Below, piece after piece: positions 55,239-64,000 of a stretch of DNA of 64,000 nucleotides. The stretch's first letter is position 1; each line of letters begins with the position of its first letter. The notes beneath the pieces are model-generated. The model ran no database searches, was not told the DNA's origin, and saw nothing but the letters and a program-made list of their open reading frames with translations. Source of the stretch: Microcoleus vaginatus WJT46-NPBG5 (lineage in GTDB: Bacteria; Cyanobacteriota; Cyanobacteriia; Cyanobacteriales; Oscillatoriaceae); contig JAHHHM010000010.1 of NCBI GenBank assembly GCA_019359355.1, positions 1 through 64,000 on the forward strand, in the 5' to 3' direction. Made by a program: the position numbers and the translations under genes.

Positions 55239-57194
55239 ATGACTTTTTGCCTTAATCCCTCGTGTTCGCATCCAAAAAACCCTGAGTCAGTCTCGCATTG
55301 CCAAAAGTGCGGGTCAGCTTTGTTACTCAGAAATCGTTACCGTGCCCTCACTCCCATCGGGCAAGGGGGATTTGGCATAACCTATCTTGCCGTAGACGAA
55401 GACCGGCTGGGAACCCGGTGCGTGATCAAACAATTCGTGCCGAAAATCGAAGGAAGTGGTTCCCGCCAGCAAGCTTCCTTAGAAAAGGCAATCCAGCTAT
55501 TTAACCAAGAAGCACTGCGACTGTGCGAATTGGGAGAACACCGGCAGATCCCGACGCTGCTGGCTTTCTTTGAACAAGACAAACGCCTGTATCTGGTGCA
55601 GGAGTTTATCGACGGACAAAATTTGTGGCAGGAATTGGAAGAACAAGGCGCTTTCAGCGAACAGCAAGTGCGGCAGGTACTAGCCCAAATGCTGCCGGTG
55701 CTCAAGTTTATCCACGGCCATCGTGTTATTCATCGAGACATCACCCCAGCCAACGTTCTACGCCGGCATCGTGATGGCCAATTAATGCTGATCGATTTTG
55801 GAGTGGCCAAGCTGCTGAGCCGCACCTCAATGGCGCAAACCGGCACAAAAATTGGCACCCACGGCTACGCACCCCTGGAACAAATGCGGAGTGGTAAAGC
55901 CTATCCAGCAAGCGATATCTACAGTTTGGGCGTCACCTGTCTGCACCTGCTGACCAAGGTGAAACCAGAGCATCTTTATGATCCGCTCACCGGCTGGACG
56001 TGGCGGGAGCATTTATTCAACCAGGGGAAAGCAATTAGTGACCAATTAGGGCAAATCTTGGACAGAATGGTTCAAGAGATGGTTCGCGAACGCTATCAAT
56101 CTGCGGATGAAGTGATCAATGAACTCAATGAGCTGCCGGCAAGCTCCCTACCCTCCCCGACCATAGCCCCTCTCCCATCCGCAAAACCTGCAATGGGTTC
56201 TGCTTCTGGAAAAAAATCAGACGAAAGTTCCATTCACGCCACGGTTAATGCCCCGGCAGCAGTATCTAAGCCCAGAAGTCGCGGCTGGCGATGCGTGCAA
56301 ACACTGCAAGGTCACTCCTCATGGGTAACCTCTATCGCCATCGGCCCAAACAGCCATATCCTTGCCAGTGGCAGTTTAGATGACACGATCAAGATTTGGA
56401 ATTTGCACACCGGCGAACTATTGCGGACTCTATTTGGGCATTTAAATGCCGTGAATTCGGTTGCGATTAGTCGCGATGGTCAGATTGTTGCCAGTTGCAG
56501 TGATGATGGCAATATTAAGCTGTGGGAAATATCCACCGGCCATTTGTTAAGCACGCTGGTTGGACATTTAAGAGATATTAATTCGGTTGCCATCAGTTCA
56601 GACGGTCAAACTTTAGCCAGTGGCAGTGAAGACAGAACTGTTAAGCTGTGGCAGTTAGTCCACGCCGTAGAACAGCAACAATCCTACCCCTGGCGCAACC
56701 TCTCAGGTCGTTCTGGCATGATCAAATCTGTTGCGATTAGCCCGGATGGACACTTCGTTGCGAGTGGGGGTTTGGATAATAATATCCATATTTGGAACTT
56801 GGCGAATGGAGAAGTGTTTAACACACTTTCGGGCCATTTCAACTCGGTGAATTCGGTCGCCATCAGTCCAGATGGGAAAATTCTTGCCAGCGGCAGTAAA
56901 GATCAGACAATTAAGTTGTGGCCAATGGCTGCCGGCGCAACAACACCCCTACGCACGCTCTCTGGTCATGCCGGCATGGTGAATTCTGTCATCTTTAGCC
57001 CCCAAGGCAGCACCCTGATCACCGGCAGCAGCGATAAAACCATCAAGCTGTGGCACGTTGCCACCGGCAAACTGCTAGGCACGCTTTCCGGGCATTTAGG
57101 CGCTGTTAATGCGGTGGCAATTAGCTCGGATGGCAAGACAATTATCAGCGGCAGTTGGGATAAAACCATTAAAATCTGGCGGTGGTTCCCTTGA
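55239..57194 (+). CDS. Zinc-ribbon Ser/Thr kinase with C-terminal WD40 propeller (HRDIT variant)
   Basis: The 651-residue protein starts with a zinc ribbon (C4-x4-C9 and C21-x2-C24). The kinase domain follows (about 33-300): glycine loop IGQGGFGITYLAV, Lys64 in CVIKQF, catalytic loop HRDITPANV (165-173) and DFG in LIDFGVAKL. The loop has Thr169 where most kinases of this type carry Lys. WD40 blades fill about 345-651. It is probably cytoplasmic, since no membrane helix is seen. Confidence 0.9.
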   Translation: MTFCLNPSCSHPKNPESVSHCQKCGSALLLRNRYRALTPIGQGGFGITYLAVDEDRLGTRCVIKQFVPKIEGSGSRQQASLEKAIQLFNQEALRLCELGEHRQIPTLLAFFEQDKRLYLVQEFIDGQNLWQELEEQGAFSEQQVRQVLAQMLPVLKFIHGHRVIHRDITPANVLRRHRDGQLMLIDFGVAKLLSRTSMAQTGTKIGTHGYAPLEQMRSGKAYPASDIYSLGVTCLHLLTKVKPEHLYDPLTGWTWREHLFNQGKAISDQLGQILDRMVQEMVRERYQSADEVINELNELPASSLPSPTIAPLPSAKPAMGSASGKKSDESSIHATVNAPAAVSKPRSRGWRCVQTLQGHSSWVTSIAIGPNSHILASGSLDDTIKIWNLHTGELLRTLFGHLNAVNSVAISRDGQIVASCSDDGNIKLWEISTGHLLSTLVGHLRDINSVAISSDGQTLASGSEDRTVKLWQLVHAVEQQQSYPWRNLSGRSGMIKSVAISPDGHFVASGGLDNNIHIWNLANGEVFNTLSGHFNSVNSVAISPDGKILASGSKDQTIKLWPMAAGATTPLRTLSGHAGMVNSVIFSPQGSTLITGSSDKTIKLWHVATGKLLGTLSGHLGAVNAVAISSDGKTIISGSWDKTIKIWRWFP

Positions 57195-57270
57195 AGAGAG
57201 GTTAGCGACTAGGCGCTAGATCAAGAGAGTAGGGCGCTTGGTGAAGAGTTGAGAGAAAAAGCAAGTTTAA

Positions 57271-57299
57271 AGAGTTGTCTGCTTCTGGCAGACAACTCT
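57271..57299. terminator. Strong hairpin between the kinase-WD40 and MgtC genes
   Basis: A perfect 12-bp stem AGAGTTGTCTGC / GCAGACAACTCT with a 5-base loop between convergent genes. On the minus strand it is followed by TTAAACTTGCTTTTTC, which fits termination of the MgtC gene. Confidence 0.75.
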
Positions 57300-57310
57300 A
57301 GGGAAAAAAG

Positions 57311-57859
57311 TTATTGCTGCTTTGAATCTTGGGTAGATACAGCCTCCTTTTTTTGCTTTTTCGTTCCGTTGTAATCATAAAGACGAATCAGGTTAGACTT
57401 CTTGAGTTTTTTCACTCCACTGAGAACGGCTAACGCCATCAGTGTTCCAATCAAACTCATTCGCCATAAACCACAGCCGGCTGCTGCTCCCAAGCCGGCA
57501 GCCAGCCAAATCGTTGCTGCGGAAGTTAACCCCTTGACTTCTGGCCTGCCTAATCTGGAATGAGGTTGTTGCAGAATCATTCCCGCGCCTAAAAACCCAA
57601 CTCCTGTGGCAACACCTTGAAGCGTTCGGCTGAGAGCGTTCGTTGAGTCTAACGTACTTTGACTATTAACTTGTAAGGGAATCATTACAAACAAGGCAGC
57701 GCCTAAGCTCACTATCATGAAAGTTCTCAACCCTGCCGGCCTACCGGGCTGCTCACGGTTAAAGCCAATTGCGCTGCCAACCAGTAGTGCCACACTCAAT
57801 CTGAGGATGATACTCTGCCAATCGCTAGGACTAAAAAATATTGAACTCATTGCCCACAC
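57311..57859 (-). CDS. MgtC/SapB-family membrane protein
   Basis: The 182-residue protein has four membrane segments. The family pattern is LRLSVALLVGSAIGFNREQP, then GRPAGLRTFMIVSLGAALFV and GVGFLGAGMIL, and TSAATIWLAAGLGAAAGCGL follows. MgtC proteins inhibit or modulate ATP synthase or ion transport under stress in pathogens; the role here is unknown. The tail is charged (KKLKKSNLIRL...). Confidence 0.92.
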   Translation of the reverse strand: MWAMSSIFFSPSDWQSIILRLSVALLVGSAIGFNREQPGRPAGLRTFMIVSLGAALFVMIPLQVNSQSTLDSTNALSRTLQGVATGVGFLGAGMILQQPHSRLGRPEVKGLTSAATIWLAAGLGAAAGCGLWRMSLIGTLMALAVLSGVKKLKKSNLIRLYDYNGTKKQKKEAVSTQDSKQQ

Positions 57860-58222
57860 TCCTAGAAGAACTAGAACAGCGATTCCTCAGCCGGTCAATG
57901 TACTGATTAGAAACTCAAGGCTGGCTAAGTGGCTGGTGATTGACACTGCCGGAGCGGTTTCTCTCGTCAGCTAAGTACGGTAACCCGCCTAACTTAGTGT
58001 AAATTAACCTTTAGTTAAGATTAAAGCTAGGTTAAGTTTAACAATAAGATTCAATCGGCAGTAGGTATTTGTTGCCCCGCTTCCTTTGTGAATACTCGCG
58101 AGTCAGCGAAAGAATCTTATATCGCTTCTTAGCCCTCCTTGCTCTTGCGCTTTGTTGCGGGTGGGCAAGACAGCGACGCAACAGGGCAGAATAGAGACAA
58201 GTCTCGCAAGCGAACAGCCGGT
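57860..58222. other. Intergenic region between MgtC and kinase genes
   Basis: Contains TAAGTACGGT (57972-57981), sharing ten bases with the inverted-repeat motif at 46529 and 49499 but without the second arm. A dyad TTAACCT...AGGTTAA (58004-58035) is also present. It is likely promoter DNA for the kinase gene. A frame open from TTG 58139 runs into the kinase but its extra residues look non-coding. Confidence 0.45.
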
Positions 58223-59284
58223 ATGAGTTATTGCCTCACTCCCAACTGCCCAAACCCTCAGAATCCTGAAGGGACAAAGTTTTGCCTCAGTTGCGGTTCT
58301 AAGTTGCTGCTTAAGGAACGCTACCGCGCCATTCGACCGATTGGAGAAGGGGGTTTCGGACGCACCTTTTTGGCAGTAGATGAAGACCGGCTCAATGCAC
58401 GCTGCGTGATTAAACAGTTTTTACCGCAATTTCAAGGCACGACAGCTATTCAAAAAGCAACGGAACTTTTTAGCCGGGAAGCGGTGCGATTGGATGAATT
58501 AGGGGAGCATCCGCAAATTCCGGCACTACTGGCCTATTTTGAACAAGATAAACGGCTATATTTAATCCAAGAATTTATCGATGGGCCGAATTTGTTGCAG
58601 GTCTTACAGCAGCAAGGTGCTTTTAGTGAACAACAAGTTCGGGAATTTTTGCTTGATTTATTGCCGGTTGTGCAATTTATTCACGAGCATCAAGTCATTC
58701 ATCGTGATCTTAAGCCAGATAATATTTTACGGCGCAACAAAGATGGCAAGTTGGTGTTAGTTGATTTTGGCGTAGCGACGCAAGGCACCGGCACAGCACT
58801 CGCTCAAATCGGCGGTACGAGGGCCGGCACTCAAGGTTATGCGCCAATGGAACAACTCCGGGGTGGGCAAGCGTTTCCGGCGAGCGATCTTTACAGTTTG
58901 GGTGTGACTTGCATTCAATTGCTGACGGCACGAATGCCGGATGAATTGTATAACCCGGTGGATGGGAATTGGATGTGGCGAGAAATCCTTGCAAAAAAAG
59001 GGGCATCTGTGAGTGATCGTTTGGGAAAAGTTTTAGATAAAATCTTGCAAGAAAGAGTCAGTGATCGCTATCAGTCGGCGGCGGAAGTGTTGCAAGATTT
59101 AAATGTTTCCTACCCCGTAACGCCGGCAAAAATTTCTCCCAAAGCTTCACCCACAACAGTTCAGCCGATAGAATCTGATATTATTGCTCTGGAGTTGGAA
59201 GCAGTGAAGTCTCAGGCTGCCGGTTTTGACCATTTACAGGCTGATCTAGAGTCTTTAAAAACCGAGTTTGGGCAACAAAGTTAA
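58223..59284 (+). CDS. Zinc-ribbon Ser/Thr protein kinase
   Basis: The 353-residue protein starts at ATG 58223 with the same N-terminus as the other kinases (MSYCLTPNCPNPQNPEGTKF, then CLSCGSKLLL). Its kinase domain has IGEGGFGRTFLAV, CVIKQFL, the canonical HRDLKPDNILRR and VDFGVATQ. The C-terminus is a short Pro/Ser linker and an acidic helical tail instead of WD40 repeats. It looks like a shorter paralogue of its two neighbours. Confidence 0.92.
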   Translation: MSYCLTPNCPNPQNPEGTKFCLSCGSKLLLKERYRAIRPIGEGGFGRTFLAVDEDRLNARCVIKQFLPQFQGTTAIQKATELFSREAVRLDELGEHPQIPALLAYFEQDKRLYLIQEFIDGPNLLQVLQQQGAFSEQQVREFLLDLLPVVQFIHEHQVIHRDLKPDNILRRNKDGKLVLVDFGVATQGTGTALAQIGGTRAGTQGYAPMEQLRGGQAFPASDLYSLGVTCIQLLTARMPDELYNPVDGNWMWREILAKKGASVSDRLGKVLDKILQERVSDRYQSAAEVLQDLNVSYPVTPAKISPKASPTTVQPIESDIIALELEAVKSQAAGFDHLQADLESLKTEFGQQS

Positions 59285-59487
59285 TTTCTCACAGTATTTT
59301 TAAATTGCCTATTTTTTCACAGAAACTTTAAGAAATTTATATAATTTCACCGGCTCAACTTCATCTACGGATATCTGACGACAGGCTGCCGAAAAAATTT
59401 GCGTTTTTTCTAAGAACTAAGTTTTGCAAAAGATATAATATAAATCATACCAAATTTTTTATCTAATATCTAAAACCTGCATTTTTT

Positions 59488-61338
59488 ATGAGTTACTGTC
59501 TTAACCCAGACTGCCAGAATCCCCAAAATCTTGAAGGGATGATGTTTTGCAAAAATTGCGGAACAAAACTGCTGCTCAAAGATCGCTACTCTGCGATTGA
59601 AGTGTTAGGGGAAGGGGGATTTGGCAGAACATTTATCGCCGAAGATTCAGACCGGCGCAATGCTCGATGCGTAATTAAACAATTTTTGCCCCTGTCACAA
59701 GTTCAGCAAAATTCTGGTTTATTGCAGAAAGCCACTGAAATGTTTACCCAAGAAGCGAGACAGTTGCTGCAACTCGGAGATCACCCGCAAATTCCTGCTT
59801 TATTTGCTGACTTTGAACAAGAAGGCCGGCTGTATTTAATCCAAGAATTTATTGATGGGCAAAACTTATTACAAGAGTTAGAGCGAAAAGGCGCATTTAG
59901 TGGGGAAGAAATTGAAGAACTTTTGCTGGATTTACTGCCGGTGCTACAGTATATCCACGACCGGCAAGTGATTCACCGAGATATTAAACCAGAAAATATT
60001 CTGCGCCGGAAAAGTGATGGGAAATTAGTGCTAATTGATTTTGGGGTTGCCAAGCAATTAAGCGCCAGTGTTTTAGTGAAAACCGGCACAAAAATTGGGA
60101 CAGAAGGATATGCACCCATCGAACAATTGCGAGGCGGCAAAGCTTATCCCGCTAGCGATATTTATAGTTTAGGGGTTACCTGCATTCATCTGCTCACCGG
60201 CACACCCCCTGATGAGCTTTATGATCCGATGAAAGGCAATTGGTTGTGGCGATCGCACCTCATGGAAGAGGGAATTGCTGTTCGTGAAAGATTAGGAAAA
60301 GTTATCGATAAACTGCTGCAAGATTGGGTGAGCGATCGCTATCAATCTGCCGGTGAAGCGATCGCTGACCTCTATTGGTCGCCGGCTTCATCTTCTAACT
60401 CGAATTCTCCCACCAAAATTCAACACCCAAACACTGGCATTCCCCAGAGTTGGCGCTGTGTTCATACCCTTGCCGGTCATTTAAACTATGTCATTGGAGT
60501 CGCCATCAGTCCCGATGGCAGAACCCTCGCTAGTTGCAGTTACGATAAAACGATTAAAGTTTGGCATTTAGGCAATGGCCAGTTATTAGGCACCTTGAAT
60601 GCTCATGCCGCCTGGGTGAGTTCTCTCGCCATTAGTCCCGATGGCAAAACCCTTGTCAGTGGCAGTTTAGATAACACCATCAAGCTCTGGGAACTTGGCA
60701 GCGGCAACCTCAGAACCACCCTCACTGGACATTCCGGCTATATCATTTCCCTCGCCATCAGTCCCGATGGCAAAACACTCGCGAGTGGCTGTTTTGACAA
60801 CACGATCAGGCTGTGGCATCTGGAAACCGGCAACTTAATGGGCACCCTCACGGGACACATCGGCTATGTAGAATCCCTTGCCATCAGTCCCGATGGGAAG
60901 CAACTTGCCAGCGGCGGTGGCTTTGATGACAACACGATCAATCTATGGGATTTAAGCAGCGGCAATTTGATAGACACCCTCAAGGGCCATGCTGCCTCGG
61001 TTCGTTCCGTCGCCTTCACTCCCGATGGTAAGCGACTTGCCAGTGGCAGCGAAGATAAAACGATTAAACTTTGGGATTTAACGACTAAAACTGTAGACTA
61101 TACAATTGCGAATAAATCTGGCTGGGTGCAAGTGGTAGCGATTAGACCAGATGGGAAATTACTTGCCACCGGCAGCCGGGATAGCACGATCCATTTGTGG
61201 CATCTCGATAGCGGACAATTGCAATATACGTTGAAATGGCATTCCGGGCCGGTGACTTCTTTAGCTTTCAGTCCAGATGGAACACGGTTAGCGAGTGGCA
61301 GTTGGGACAATACGATTAAAATTTGGCAAGCTGAATAG
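59488..61338 (+). CDS. Zinc-ribbon Ser/Thr kinase with C-terminal WD40 propeller
   Basis: The 616-residue protein has a zinc ribbon (C4, C9, C21, C24), a kinase domain with GEGGFGRTFIA, Lys64, the canonical HRDIKPENILRR (163-174) and LIDFGVAKQ, then seven WD40 blades (about 320-616). It is a close paralogue of the 55239 gene but with the normal catalytic loop. It likely phosphorylates or scaffolds cytoplasmic partners. Confidence 0.92.
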   Translation: MSYCLNPDCQNPQNLEGMMFCKNCGTKLLLKDRYSAIEVLGEGGFGRTFIAEDSDRRNARCVIKQFLPLSQVQQNSGLLQKATEMFTQEARQLLQLGDHPQIPALFADFEQEGRLYLIQEFIDGQNLLQELERKGAFSGEEIEELLLDLLPVLQYIHDRQVIHRDIKPENILRRKSDGKLVLIDFGVAKQLSASVLVKTGTKIGTEGYAPIEQLRGGKAYPASDIYSLGVTCIHLLTGTPPDELYDPMKGNWLWRSHLMEEGIAVRERLGKVIDKLLQDWVSDRYQSAGEAIADLYWSPASSSNSNSPTKIQHPNTGIPQSWRCVHTLAGHLNYVIGVAISPDGRTLASCSYDKTIKVWHLGNGQLLGTLNAHAAWVSSLAISPDGKTLVSGSLDNTIKLWELGSGNLRTTLTGHSGYIISLAISPDGKTLASGCFDNTIRLWHLETGNLMGTLTGHIGYVESLAISPDGKQLASGGGFDDNTINLWDLSSGNLIDTLKGHAASVRSVAFTPDGKRLASGSEDKTIKLWDLTTKTVDYTIANKSGWVQVVAIRPDGKLLATGSRDSTIHLWHLDSGQLQYTLKWHSGPVTSLAFSPDGTRLASGSWDNTIKIWQAE

Positions 61339-61362
61339 AAATTGCCGTGCTATTTGCAAATG

Positions 61363-61872
61363 CTATTTTTGCCAATCTTCTCCACCGGGTAACTGAATTA
61401 AATATTTATCCAAGATATCTGGTAAATCATAAGCTGAATGAACATAAGTCAGATCCAGCAATTGCTTTGCTGTTAGGATAATTTGCGGCTTATCCAGCAT
61501 TTCTGAAAGTTGAGAAGGTCTTAACCGTCCGTCCAGCACTTCTACGCTAGCCGGACGGATTGCAGCGGCTAGTGAGTCTTGAAGAATTTGCTTCCATTCA
61601 TCAATTTTGATGTAGTGTGAACTTTTATTGTCTTGCAGATTCAAATCTTGAATTTGTACAATCGAATCAGAGATAGAAGCAACCCAGGAATTTGTCAATC
61701 GTTGCTCAACTTGATTTTTAATTAAGTGAACGAACAGCCTGATTAAAAATGATTTAATATTTCGCAGAGTCGCTTTTTTACTCATCCAATCTAGCTCATC
61801 CACAATCGCCAAAGCGTCTGCATAGCGACCTTCAAGGATGTTATTTCTCAAATCGATAAGTTCTTGAGTCAT
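61363..61872 (-). CDS. DUF29-family protein
   Basis: A protein of about 169 residues with the DUF29 pattern: TQELIDLRNNILEGRYADAL, DELDWMSKKATLRNIKSFLI and RLFVHLIKNQVEQRLTNSW. Helical and soluble, of unknown role. ATG 61872 is preferred because it gives the family start; the frame is open to 61953. It is divergent from dusB. Confidence 0.78.
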   Translation of the reverse strand: MTQELIDLRNNILEGRYADALAIVDELDWMSKKATLRNIKSFLIRLFVHLIKNQVEQRLTNSWVASISDSIVQIQDLNLQDNKSSHYIKIDEWKQILQDSLAAAIRPASVEVLDGRLRPSQLSEMLDKPQIILTAKQLLDLTYVHSAYDLPDILDKYLIQLPGGEDWQK

Positions 61873-61991
61873 AAAACTTTCCCGCACAGCCGACATTTCT
61901 GCCATAAGTTTAGCGCATGACGCTGCTTGCAAGATTAAGTCTGGATAAAACAAGATAAAATAAAGAAATTAGATTGGCTCTGTCATTAACG

Positions 61992-63047
61992 ATGCCTGTT
62001 CTCTCGCCCGAATTAAAACAAAGATTATCAACGCCCCTCAAAATCGGTAAATTTGAGGTAAAAAGTCGCGTCCTGCAATCGCCACTATCCGGCGTTACAG
62101 ATATGGTATTCCGTCGCTTGGTGCGCCGGCACGCACCCGACTCGATGATGTACACCGAAATGGTGAACGCCACCGGCTTGCACTATGTGCGAGAATTGCC
62201 GAAAATCATGGAAGTTGACCCCAACGAACGTCCGATCAGTATCCAATTATTCGACTGCCGGCCTGATTTTTTGGCACAAGCCGCAGTGATGGCGGTTGAA
62301 GAAGGCGCAGATACCGTTGATATCAACATGGGGTGTCCGGTTAACAAAATTACCAAAAATGGTGGCGGTTCCTCCTTGCTGCGCGATCCAGACACAGCAG
62401 AAGCAATTGTTCGCGCGGTAGTGGCAGCTGTGGCAGTGCCGGTGACGGTTAAAACTCGCATCGGTTGGACAGACAACGAAATTAATATTCTGGAATTTGC
62501 TAAGCGCATGGAAGATGCCGGCGCACAAATGATCACCATTCACGGTCGCACTCGCGCTCAAGGATATAATGGTGCGGCGAAGTGGGAATGGATTCGGCGC
62601 GTGAAAGAAATTCTCTCAATTCCGGTGATTGGCAATGGAGATATTTTTTCAGTTGATTCCGCCGTTCGATGTTTAGAGCAAACCGGCGCGGATGGGGTAA
62701 TGTGTTCACGGGGAACGATGGGTTATCCCTTTTTGGTGGGAGAAATTGATCACTTCCTAAAAACCGGCACAGAAAAGCCTGCACCCACTGCGATTGAACG
62801 CTTGGAATGTGCGAAAGAACACCTGCAAGCACTTTATTTATATAAAGGTGAACGCGGGGTGCGGCAAGCACGGAAACACATGACTTGGTATGCAAAAGGT
62901 TTCCCCAATGCCGGGGAGTTGCGCGACAAATTAGCGCGGATGGAAACCGTCAATGAAGGCTGTGATTTAATTGATCGGGCAATTGATTGTTTGAATGCCG
63001 GTGGTGAATTTGTCAATGAACCTCTTACATTGGCAAATATCGGATAA
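61992..63047 (+). CDS. dusB: tRNA-dihydrouridine synthase (DusB type)
   Basis: Flavoenzyme that reduces uridine in the D-loop of tRNA. The 351-residue protein has a TIM-barrel start FEVKSRVLQSPLSGVTDMVF, the catalytic Cys in VDINMGCPVNKITKNGGGSS, then VTVKTRIGW, MITIHGRTRAQGYNG and IPVIGNGDIFSVDSAVRCL. ATG 61992 matches homologues; a TTG at 61974 would add six residues. Subfamily specificity is by overall resemblance. Confidence 0.9.
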   Translation: MPVLSPELKQRLSTPLKIGKFEVKSRVLQSPLSGVTDMVFRRLVRRHAPDSMMYTEMVNATGLHYVRELPKIMEVDPNERPISIQLFDCRPDFLAQAAVMAVEEGADTVDINMGCPVNKITKNGGGSSLLRDPDTAEAIVRAVVAAVAVPVTVKTRIGWTDNEINILEFAKRMEDAGAQMITIHGRTRAQGYNGAAKWEWIRRVKEILSIPVIGNGDIFSVDSAVRCLEQTGADGVMCSRGTMGYPFLVGEIDHFLKTGTEKPAPTAIERLECAKEHLQALYLYKGERGVRQARKHMTWYAKGFPNAGELRDKLARMETVNEGCDLIDRAIDCLNAGGEFVNEPLTLANIG

Positions 63048-63078
63048 GTTCAAGGGGTAGAAAAAGCTCCAGTTGCTA

Positions 63079-64000
63079 TTAGAGAGGTTGCTTGACTGGA
63101 ATCTCGATTATAAACTCAGCTCCCGCTCCGGGGCCTGAAACACACCGCAAATTTCCTCGATGTTTTTCGACCGTAATTTGATAGCTAATTGACAAACCTA
63201 AACCCGTTCCGCTGCCGATTGGTTTGGTGGTAAAGAAGGGATCGAATAGCTTGGAGCGCACTTGTTCGCTCATGCCTGGGCCATTATCAGAAATCGCGAT
63301 CCGGACAAATGCTAGCTCATTCGCAGAGGAACGATCAATGAACTCTGTGTGAATTGTAATTTGGCTAGAGTTGGCTTTAATTTCTTCTATTGAATGGGGT
63401 TTATGTTGCTCCTCAAGTGCATCAATGGCATTTGTTAAGATATTCATAAACACCTGATTGAGAGCGCCGGCATAACATTCAACCAAAGGTAAGTTGCCGT
63501 ACTCTCTAATAATTTCTATAGGCCGGCGCTCTGATTTTGCTTTCAAACGATTAGCAAGAATTAGTAATGTACTTTCAATGCCTTCATGAATATCAACCTC
63601 CTTCATTTCGGATTCATCTAACCGGGAAAAAGTACGGAGGGAAAGGACAATTTCTCGAATTCGGTCTGCTCCTATTTTCATTGAAGATAAGAGCTTCGGT
63701 AAATCTTCTTGTAAGAAATCTAGCTCAATAGCTTCGATTTCTTCCTGAATTTCTAGCGTAGGTTGTGGGTAAGTGTTCTGATAAATTTGTAACAGATTTA
63801 ACAAATCTTGGGTGTACTCATTTGCGTGGGTGAGGTTACCATAAATAAAGTTAACGGGGTTGTTAATTTCGTGAGCAACTCCCGCCACTAACTGTCCTAA
63901 CGAAGACATTTTCTCGCTTTGAATTAACTGGGTTTGCGTGCGCTGCAATTGATGCAAAGCTTGTTCCAATTCATGCGCTTTGGTGCGACTTTGTTCATAC
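63079..64000 (-). CDS. Sensor histidine kinase, 3' part (5' end outside window)
   Basis: The frame is open to the window edge (upstream residues YEQSRTKAHELEQALHQLQ, a coiled coil). The dimerisation helix has the phospho-His in GVAHEINNPVNFIYGNL, then an N-box (NQVFMNILTNAIDAL), the D-box ISDNGPGMSEQVRSKLFDPF and the G-box GSGTGLGLSISYQI. The sensor domain lies outside the window. The cognate receiver is unknown. Confidence 0.93.
   Translation of the reverse strand, partial: YEQSRTKAHELEQALHQLQRTQTQLIQSEKMSSLGQLVAGVAHEINNPVNFIYGNLTHANEYTQDLLNLLQIYQNTYPQPTLEIQEEIEAIELDFLQEDLPKLLSSMKIGADRIREIVLSLRTFSRLDESEMKEVDIHEGIESTLLILANRLKAKSERRPIEIIREYGNLPLVECYAGALNQVFMNILTNAIDALEEQHKPHSIEEIKANSSQITIHTEFIDRSSANELAFVRIAISDNGPGMSEQVRSKLFDPFFTTKPIGSGTGLGLSISYQITVEKHRGNLRCVSGPGAGAEFIIEIPVKQPL

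Overview
The window looks like chromosome from a filamentous, non-picocyanobacterial cyanobacterium (an Oscillatoriales/Coleofasciculales-type genome; this placement is inference). The evidence is a tmRNA with a cyanobacterial-type tag (ANNIVPFARKTATVAA), the adjacent DUF2499/DUF3593 pair, a cyanobacterial GlgA, an ABA4-like protein, zinc-ribbon Ser/Thr kinases with WD40 tails, and a striking density of the palindrome GCCGGC (often TGCCGGCA) inside and between genes. There are no rRNA genes, CRISPR arrays or complete insertion sequences.

Layout. 0-14 kb is mostly housekeeping: a GT2-TPR-OGT-like fusion, miaA, gyrB, glgA (with an apparent frameshift), ssrA (tmRNA), a lipid-A-disaccharide-synthase-related protein, comB, a secreted beta-helix protein and a metallophosphoesterase. 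14-18.6 kb holds a partner-switching module: a STAS protein, a GAF/PAS/SpoIIE-type phosphatase, an RsbW-like ATPase, and a STAS domain fused to a polyprenyl-phosphate sugar transferase. 19-24 kb has a small conserved protein behind a CRP-like site, an FAD/NAD(P) disulfide oxidoreductase, a cupin, an ABA4-like membrane protein and a secreted LRR protein.

24-29.2 kb is the most striking locus: a two-gene minus-strand operon of a trypsin-like protease and a 1344-residue NB-ARC/TPR STAND ATPase. Both begin with what looks like the same N-terminal effector-associated domain. The TPR array contains eleven nearly identical 40-residue units, and the gene ends in a cold-shock-like domain split by a frameshift. 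It reads as a diversifying conflict (defence or programmed-death) system.

29.6-46 kb: tRNA-Leu(UAG), a TPR-like protein, a proline-rich TonB-like protein, Nudix-cobI, a lipase-like hydrolase, a GST, a secreted C2-like protein, an Rpn-type nuclease, a CPA1 antiporter, mltA, coaBC, a DUF2555 protein, an esterase with a probable CUG start, and a lone solute-binding lipoprotein. 46-51 kb is a regulatory block: a small ORF, a PAS-Crp regulator, a Crp/Fnr regulator with a degenerate receiver, and a CheR methyltransferase. Two copies of a GTACGG-TT-CCGTAC-type palindrome lie in this block, and a perfect 47-nt palindrome precedes cheR. 51-64 kb holds tadA, grxC, a 199-bp MITE-like element, csaB, DUF2499/DUF3593, a WD40 protein, three zinc-ribbon Ser/Thr kinases (two with WD40 propellers), an MgtC-family protein, a DUF29 protein, dusB, and the 3' part of a histidine kinase that runs off the window.

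All calls come from reading the sequence and recognising families by eye; no searches were run.
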